This document shows, in pieces, positions 6,564-11,023 of a DNA stretch of 11,023 nucleotides. A program made the translations under genes and the position numbers. The stretch's first letter is position 1. Every line of letters begins with the position of its first letter. The DNA lies in NCBI GenBank assembly GCA_002373755.1, contig DFJU01000097.1, forward strand, positions 15,272-26,294. The letters run 5' to 3'. The notes beneath the pieces were generated by a model that did not search any database, was not told the DNA's origin, and saw only the letters and a list, made by a program, of their open reading frames with translations. Origin of the DNA: Bacteroidales bacterium UBA3663 (lineage in GTDB: Bacteria > Bacteroidota > Bacteroidia > Bacteroidales > UBA3663).

Positions 6564-9256
6564 TTACTGTTGAGTGGAATCAATTTGACGTCGCTGTTCA
6601 GGCCGCACGGAATCGTGCCCCACCAGGCATAGGTGTTGTATTTCTTGTCCTGATGATAGCCAGGCAGCGTTGCGATGTTGGCATTCTTGAAGTTGCGCCA
6701 TTGCTTGCCGTCGCGATCCATCTGAGCAACGTAGTTGGCACAAAGGCCGGTCACCTCTACGCGGATTTCGTTCTTGCCGGCCTTGAGGTATTGGCCGATG
6801 TTGATGCGGAATGGCACCGAGAAGGCGATTCCGGCATCCTGTCCGTTCACATAGACGTGGGCCGATTCGCGCACGTCGCCCAAGTCGAGCATCCAGTCGT
6901 CGGCCGATGCCAGCTGCTTCTTGTTGAGCTTGACGGTCGTGGTGTAGGTCGCTGTGCCTTTGGTGTTGCGCAGTTCGTCGATGGCAGTCCACGGCTTCAC
7001 GGCCTCCAGCTTGTACGACTTCTGTGCAAGTGGCTGTGCGTTGTCAAGCTGCGAAACGTCGAGCGTCCATTTGCCGGCACCGAGGTCGATGGCGGCTGTG
7101 GCGTCGGGGTAGAGGTATGCCCAATCGGTGAGCGACGGGTCGGCTGCTTTGAGTGCATTCGCATCCAGGTCGTTGTAGGTCTGGAGGATGCAGCTCTGTC
7201 CGCTGGCCAATTGCAGATGCACATAGGTCTTTCCACCCTTATGCGATACGGCTGCGATGCCACGTTTGCCGGTAAGTGCGTCGAAGATGATTGCCGACTT
7301 TGCATTGACCGCAAGTTCAACGTCATCGTCGATGTCGGCTGCCTGAAGTGACGAAATGAAGTAGTGGTAGCCAGTCTCGTTGCGGCGACGGATGCATTTT
7401 GCGCCGTTTTTGGCCTTCATGCCCTCCGGATGCACTTTGGTGAGCATCGGAAGTGCCGATTTGTAGTCGGGGGCCTGCAGCACGTTGGCTGGCAACTGCG
7501 CTGTGATGTCGGCCAACTGCTTCATGCGCTCCTCGCGGTTGAACATGCCTGGCACCTGGTTCGGCACGCCGCCCACGAACATGATGGTTGCGCCCTGCTT
7601 GGCCATATCGACGATGTGCTGCATCGTTTCAGGCTTCATGAAGTGCACGCCTGGCAGAATCAGGGCCTTGTAGCGCGTGCCGCCCGATGTGACGAGGCTG
7701 CCGTCTTTGTCAACGCGGGTGCCCTGCAACATGCGGTCGGACATATAGTCCATGTCGTAGCCCTCGTTGTAGATGGTGTTGACGGCCTCGACGAAGCGCG
7801 GAGCCTTCTTTTCCATGCCGTGGATGGCGAACATCAGCAGTCGGCCGCCGTTTTCAAACCATGCGTCATAGACCGGCATATAGAGCAGCAGGTCGTTGTC
7901 GGGTTCGCCGTATTGCATGAAGCTCTGCACGCGCGTCATGTACTGCATGAAGGCCGGAGCATCGCGCCAGATTGTGTTGATGGGCGACATTTCCATCGAC
8001 GCGTAGAACAGGTGGCCAGGCCAAGGATATTCCTTCGGGCTGTAGGTTGTGCCGTGGAAGTAGCAATGGTTCACGCCGCCGATCTGCATCAGGTCGAAGT
8101 CGGGCTTGCACTGGCTGAGCGATGTGCGGAAGTGCTCAGTGAGCCAAGTGAAGGTCTCGCTCGACACGATTGGCTTGCCGGTGACGTGTGCGGCCGATGA
8201 CGCATATTTCAGCATCGAGAGGTCGCTGTCGTTGTGACGCCACATCGAGTCGGTGCGCAATCCGTTGATTTTGAAATCGCTGAGTCCGTAGCCCTCAATC
8301 TCTGGAATATCGACTGCGGCATAGACATCGAGCAAATCGGCCGGAGAACCGTGTGCCTGATTTCTGACGGTGCTGCCCATTCGATGTGCCCAATCGGCCC
8401 AACTGTGGGTGAAGACTTCGAGCAGAAGGTCCGACATCGTCTCGCGGTAGTCCTGTATGAGCAGGCTGTGAAGTGAGTCTTTGGCGCCGATGAATGCCGG
8501 CAGATAGTCCTGCAACTTGTAGCCGCGACGCTTCTCGAATTCGTCGAGCATGGCAGGTGTCCAGTCGGCACCATACACCTCATACGAGTCGTTGAAGAAC
8601 GAGTTCGGGGCCGGCGTGTTGGTGCGCTTGAAGGCGTCGGTGAAGCGCTGGAAATAGTGATTGACGGCCTTCGGGTTGAGGTGGTCCATCACGTAGCCCT
8701 CGCCGCCGGGAGCCGCACGCTTGACGGCCTGACGTGTGTGGCTGTTGTAGAGTGCGATGTTGAGCGTGTCGCCGTAGGTCCATTTTCCGAGCAGCTGCGG
8801 CTGGTTTTTCATCTCTTTCGCGTCAAGTTCAGGTTCCTCTTCGCCGACTTTCCACACCTTGTAGGTGAGTTTTGCGGCTGCTTCGTCGATGCTGACTTCT
8901 GGACCGCCGAAAGGCCAGCCTGTGCCGGTGTTCATATCGACGATGATGCCCAGTCGCTTGCCCTCTTCCATGGTGTGACGCAACATTGCCATCCAACGGT
9001 CGGAAAGGAAGTCGATTTCGTTCTTCTCGTTGCCGATAACGCCGTAGATTGGTGTGATTTCGACTGCTCCGATGCCTGCCTTGGCATACGTTTCGAGGTT
9101 GTAGGTCAGGTTTGTGCTATCGACCGACGAGCCGAGCCACCACCAGCGTGTGCCAGGTTTGGCTTCAGGGTTGACCGTCGGCCAATTCACAGACTGTGCC
9201 AATGCTGCGGCTGCAACGACGGCAACTGATATCGTAAGTGAAATGCGCTTGTTCAT
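6560..9256 (-). CDS. GH106 family alpha-L-rhamnosidase-like glycoside hydrolase, secreted
   Basis: An 898-residue enzyme with a type I signal peptide (MNKRISLTISVAVVAAAALA, cut before Q21) and no lipobox, so probably periplasmic. The N-terminal signature TRWWWLGSSVD (36-46), AGIGAVEITPIYG (60-72) and DMNTGTGWPFGGP (107-119) is characteristic of Glyco_hydro_106. Enzymes of this family release alpha-L-rhamnose from pectic rhamnogalacturonans and related glycans. Candidate catalytic carboxylates are E226 (FFNDSYEVYG) and E367 (SSETFTW); the assignment is mine by motif and needs alignment. The C-terminal ~130 residues (VYVNGQDAG, PFRINIGQYLKAGKNEIRVEV, ending in WWGTIPCGL) resemble a galactose-binding-like jelly-roll domain. 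It is downstream of the GH105 gene across a repeat-filled 165-bp spacer with no consensus promoter, and its stop overlaps the folC start. Exact linkage specificity is not readable. Confidence 0.88.
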   Translation of the reverse strand: MNKRISLTISVAVVAAAALAQSVNWPTVNPEAKPGTRWWWLGSSVDSTNLTYNLETYAKAGIGAVEITPIYGVIGNEKNEIDFLSDRWMAMLRHTMEEGKRLGIIVDMNTGTGWPFGGPEVSIDEAAAKLTYKVWKVGEEEPELDAKEMKNQPQLLGKWTYGDTLNIALYNSHTRQAVKRAAPGGEGYVMDHLNPKAVNHYFQRFTDAFKRTNTPAPNSFFNDSYEVYGADWTPAMLDEFEKRRGYKLQDYLPAFIGAKDSLHSLLIQDYRETMSDLLLEVFTHSWADWAHRMGSTVRNQAHGSPADLLDVYAAVDIPEIEGYGLSDFKINGLRTDSMWRHNDSDLSMLKYASSAAHVTGKPIVSSETFTWLTEHFRTSLSQCKPDFDLMQIGGVNHCYFHGTTYSPKEYPWPGHLFYASMEMSPINTIWRDAPAFMQYMTRVQSFMQYGEPDNDLLLYMPVYDAWFENGGRLLMFAIHGMEKKAPRFVEAVNTIYNEGYDMDYMSDRMLQGTRVDKDGSLVTSGGTRYKALILPGVHFMKPETMQHIVDMAKQGATIMFVGGVPNQVPGMFNREERMKQLADITAQLPANVLQAPDYKSALPMLTKVHPEGMKAKNGAKCIRRRNETGYHYFISSLQAADIDDDVELAVNAKSAIIFDALTGKRGIAAVSHKGGKTYVHLQLASGQSCILQTYNDLDANALKAADPSLTDWAYLYPDATAAIDLGAGKWTLDVSQLDNAQPLAQKSYKLEAVKPWTAIDELRNTKGTATYTTTVKLNKKQLASADDWMLDLGDVRESAHVYVNGQDAGIAFSVPFRINIGQYLKAGKNEIRVEVTGLCANYVAQMDRDGKQWRNFKNANIATLPGYHQDKKYNTYAWWGTIPCGLNSDVKLIPLNSK

Positions 9257-9278
9257 AGTTTTAAAGGTTTTATTCTTA

Positions 9279-9412
9279 GGGGAGTTAACTGGAGTTAATG
9301 GAAGTTATTGGGAGTTAACGGACGATGGCTTTTGTGGACAATGGTAATGTCCGTTAACTACGAGAGTGAGCGATAGCGAACGATAACTCCTGTTATCTTC
9401 CATTAACTCCAG
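9279..9412. repeat. GGAGTTAA-type direct and inverted repeats filling the GH105-GH106 spacer
   Basis: Four imperfect 10-mers stand head to tail at 9281-9320: GGAGTTAACT, GGAGTTAATG, GAAGTTATTG, GGAGTTAACG. CTGGAGTTAATGGAAG (9289-9304) recurs as a perfect 16-nt inverted copy at 9397-9412, with weaker similarity continuing inward. Nested inside, AGTTAACGGAC (9313-9323) pairs perfectly with GTCCGTTAACT (9349-9359) around a 25-nt loop. The spacer (9257-9421) contains no gene and no consensus promoter. It looks like a palindromic intergenic element inserted or expanded between two co-directional genes. Whether it is transcribed, terminates or attenuates is unknown. Confidence 0.8.
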
Positions 9413-9421
9413 ACGATATTA

Positions 9422-10600
9422 TCATTTCTTCTGTTGCATCAGTTTCTTGGCACCTGCACCCTGTTCGCCTGGGCTGAGCTTATAGACCTCTGCGCCGCAA
9501 AGCAGGAAACAGCCGATGCCGAAATCGTCGAAGTCAGGAATCTTGTCGTAGAGCGTAGGCTGGCTCTCTTTCGGCTCCTTGCCGGTGCCCTGCTGGAATC
9601 CGAGCATACCATCGTCCTGATGTACTGCATTCTTGACCATCGAGTTCCATGCCTTGGTAATGACTGGCATATATTCATCGGCCTTGACGTAGCCGTGACG
9701 CACTGCCCATGCCATGCCATAGACGAAGAGCGACGTGCCAGTCACCTCCATTCCGCCGAAGTCCTCGGGGTCGTCGAGCGAGCAGTTCCATGTACCGTCT
9801 TCGCGCACGCGGCCTTTCAGCGACTTGAGCATGGCCAACAGGTCTTGCTTGTACTGCTGGTAGTACTTCGAATTTTCTGGCAGTTCGTCCATCACGCGGC
9901 ACAATGCGGCCACAACCCAGCCGTTGCCACGACTCCAGTAGCACTGTTTGCCCTGCGGAGTCTTGTATGGCGGATTGAAGTCCATGTCGCGCCACCACAG
10001 ACCGTCTTTTGCGTTCCACATGCCGCCGTCGAAGGTGTCGCGCGTGTACATATACATTTGGTGAGCCTTGTCCCAATATGCCTCGTTGCCCGTGGTTTTA
10101 CCCAACTTGGCAAACACCGGCATACCCATCTGGATGGCATCGATCCACCACCAGTCGGAATTGTCGGGCGTGTTGAGGTACATGTTGCAGTTGCTGATTA
10201 CCTGCGCCAACTTTTCGGGCGATGGAGCAAGCCGGTACATGTCGATGTAGATCTGCGAGCAGCAGTAGTTGTCGGCATCGTGGTCCTGCGAGCCGTTGCG
10301 CGGCGTCCATTCGTGGAACTCGCACCATTGCAGCGTGTAGTCGTAATATGCCTTCTTCGGGCAGATTCCGTACAATGCCATCAGACCTTCGTAATAGACC
10401 GAACGTGTCCACAGGTTTGAAGTGCGGTATTTGCCTTTTCCGAACGACTTGACGGTCGGGTCGGGATGGCGTTTCATGAACCAGTCGTTGACCTTCTCCA
10501 TCTGCTGCAAGATTTCTCCGCGCGACGGGAGCTGCTCTTGTGCGATGGCCGATGTTGAAAGGAGGCAGCCCAACGCTGCTGCTGTAAGGAATTTTTTCAT
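9422..10600 (-). CDS. GH105 unsaturated glucuronyl / rhamnogalacturonyl hydrolase, secreted
   Basis: A 392-residue protein starting with a signal peptide (MKKFLTAAALGCLLSTSAIA, cut before Q21). The mature protein is about the size of a single (alpha/alpha)6-barrel GH88/GH105 domain. Motifs: NLWTRSVYYEGL (62-73), DADNYCCSQ (108-116), WWWIDAIQMGMP (150-161; D154 matches the family's general acid/base Asp), LWWRD (201-205), YWSRGNGW (221-228) and the helix carrying GMEVTGTSLFVYGMAWA. GH105 enzymes hydrate the 4,5-double bond of lyase-generated unsaturated uronic acids, releasing the keto-uronate and the next sugar, often rhamnose. With the downstream GH106 this fits periplasmic breakdown of rhamnogalacturonan-type oligosaccharides. 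C12 sits in an LGC context, but the preceding region is short and the AIA cleavage site is better, so a soluble protein is favoured. The C-terminus is Lys/Gln-rich. Confidence 0.92.
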   Translation of the reverse strand: MKKFLTAAALGCLLSTSAIAQEQLPSRGEILQQMEKVNDWFMKRHPDPTVKSFGKGKYRTSNLWTRSVYYEGLMALYGICPKKAYYDYTLQWCEFHEWTPRNGSQDHDADNYCCSQIYIDMYRLAPSPEKLAQVISNCNMYLNTPDNSDWWWIDAIQMGMPVFAKLGKTTGNEAYWDKAHQMYMYTRDTFDGGMWNAKDGLWWRDMDFNPPYKTPQGKQCYWSRGNGWVVAALCRVMDELPENSKYYQQYKQDLLAMLKSLKGRVREDGTWNCSLDDPEDFGGMEVTGTSLFVYGMAWAVRHGYVKADEYMPVITKAWNSMVKNAVHQDDGMLGFQQGTGKEPKESQPTLYDKIPDFDDFGIGCFLLCGAEVYKLSPGEQGAGAKKLMQQKK

Positions 10601-10654
10601 AGATATAAGTTTTTAAACAAAGGAGAAAATGAGGAGTGATTAGTTGCCGCCGCT

Positions 10655-10662
10655 CAAAAATA
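10655..10662 (-). promoter_or_regulatory. Candidate -7 box for the GH105 gene
   Basis: On the minus strand TATTTTTG (10662-10655) matches TAnnTTTG. It lies about 55 bp before the ATG at 10600, giving a leader of roughly 50 nt. There is no clear TTTG -33 element at the expected distance, only TTTTC near 10690-10686, so the call rests on one box in AT-rich DNA. Confidence 0.42.
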
Positions 10663-10732
10663 TTTTAATGTCATATAGTCGAATATGAAAACTATGGCCA
10701 AATAATTTTGAACAACAGTTCAGAAAAACGAA

Positions 10733-10825
10733 GGGGAGTGAAAAGGATATTCGTTGGAGCTTCCAAAAGCGTCCGGGAATCGTCCCTTACACTCTTTTGC
10801 TCCATTAATTACCTTTTTACTCCCC
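10733..10825. repeat. Long imperfect inverted repeat after the nucleotidyltransferase gene
   Basis: GGGGAGTGAAAAGG (10733-10746) faces CCTTTTTACTCCCC (10812-10825), pairing at 13 of 14 positions. Further in, TGGAGC (10755-10760) faces GCTCCA (10799-10804), and at the centre GGGA (10775-10778) faces TCCC (10783-10786). The three nested arm pairs would make a branched or cruciform-like fold of about 93 bp. It begins 10 bp past the stop codon of the minus-strand gene, and a U-rich run (UUCGUUUUUCUG) follows in the minus transcript, so it may act as a terminator. The one mismatch in the outer arms is G-U on the plus strand and A-C on the minus, so strand of action is unclear. Confidence 0.65.
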
Positions 10826-10835
10826 ATTTGAGAAA

Positions 10836-11023
10836 TTAGAACAACTTCTCTGGATATGTGCCATCCTTGACCAAAGCTGCGATGCGTGCCACGGTGTCAG
10901 GACGATCCTCTGCGTAGGTCACGCCGAACCACTTCGAGGTTGTGTCGAGCACCTTGCAGGTGGCTGTGCCCTCGGTGATGAGCTTGTTGACCATGAGCGG
11001 GATGAAGAACTCGGCCTTGAGGT
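10836..11023 (-). CDS. Nucleotidyltransferase-like protein, C-terminal fragment (partial)
   Basis: The last 61 codons plus a TAA at 10838-10836; the start lies beyond the window. The fragment opens LKAEFFIPLMVNKLI, continues through SKWFGVTYAEDRPDT and ends YPEKLF. This is the C-terminal pattern I associate with Bacteroidetes NTP-transferase-like proteins (sugar-phosphate nucleotidyltransferase fold), where FFIP...WFGVTYxEDxP is typical. The catalytic N-terminal Rossmann part is not visible, so the activity and sugar specificity cannot be read. It is followed by the inverted repeat at 10733-10825 and a 235-bp gap, so it is probably not co-transcribed with the GH105 gene. Confidence 0.7.
   Translation of the reverse strand, partial: LKAEFFIPLMVNKLITEGTATCKVLDTTSKWFGVTYAEDRPDTVARIAALVKDGTYPEKLF

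Larger units (their letters stand above)
10601..10835. other. Intergenic region upstream of the GH105 gene
   Basis: No coding sequence is credible here. From high to low coordinates it carries the inverted repeat at 10733-10825, an AT-rich tract, the candidate -7 box at 10655-10662 and an AT-rich leader (CTTATATCT just before the GH105 ATG at 10600). No SusR, hybrid two-component or sigma/anti-sigma gene, as would often sit beside a polysaccharide locus, is visible up to the window edge. Confidence 0.6.

Noticed and set aside
5532..9229. Long plus-strand frames opposite folC and the GH106 gene (5532-6632, 6497-7351, 7364-8200, 8657-9229)
   Set aside because: They are antisense to genes with clear catalytic motifs; their translations show no recognisable domains and no separate promoters or leaders.
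9434..10420. 328-residue plus-strand frame opposite the GH105 gene
   Set aside because: It mirrors the GH105 codons and the product looks like a His/Val/Ala-rich artefact; the GH105 protein has a signal peptide and full family motifs.

Overview
The window looks like chromosomal DNA from a Bacteroidales bacterium, most likely Prevotella or a close relative. This rests on protein flavour: a CarboxypepD_reg-like/plug/beta-barrel outer-membrane protein, periplasmic GH105 and GH106 enzymes, and a DUF2752 protein. AT-rich leaders without a Shine-Dalgarno and TAnnTTTG-type -7 boxes point the same way. No database was searched. All eight recognised genes lie on the minus strand, so transcription runs from high to low coordinates. 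There are no tRNA, rRNA, CRISPR, transposase or phage genes.

In transcription order: (i) 11023-10836 is the C-terminus of a sugar-nucleotidyltransferase-like protein, ending at an imperfect inverted repeat (10733-10825). (ii) 10600-9422 is a secreted GH105 unsaturated glucuronyl/rhamnogalacturonyl hydrolase, and 9256-6560 is a secreted GH106 alpha-L-rhamnosidase-like enzyme. A 165-bp spacer full of GGAGTTAA-type direct and inverted repeats separates them. The pair fits periplasmic trimming of rhamnose- and uronate-containing pectic oligosaccharides, although no SusC/SusD pair, lyase or regulator is present in the window. (iii) 6563-5250 is folC (folate biosynthesis), whose start overlaps the GH106 stop as ATGA. 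(iv) 5130-4852 (DUF2752) and 4805-4065 (multi-pass membrane protein) are two small membrane genes 46 bp apart, closed by a clear intrinsic terminator at 4006-4033. (v) 3873-850 is an outer-membrane beta-barrel protein with a Gly/Arg-rich tail, closed by a second terminator at 771-802. (vi) 531-1 is the N-terminal part of a WG-repeat lipoprotein with its own candidate promoter.

The genes are intact and mostly ordinary. The points most worth following up are the translational coupling of folC to a glycosidase, the GGAGTTAA repeat and inverted-repeat spacers, the octamer CTACGCGA recurring in 3' untranslated regions, and the Gly/Arg-rich tail of the beta-barrel protein. I did not find a convincing new defence, mobile or secretion system.
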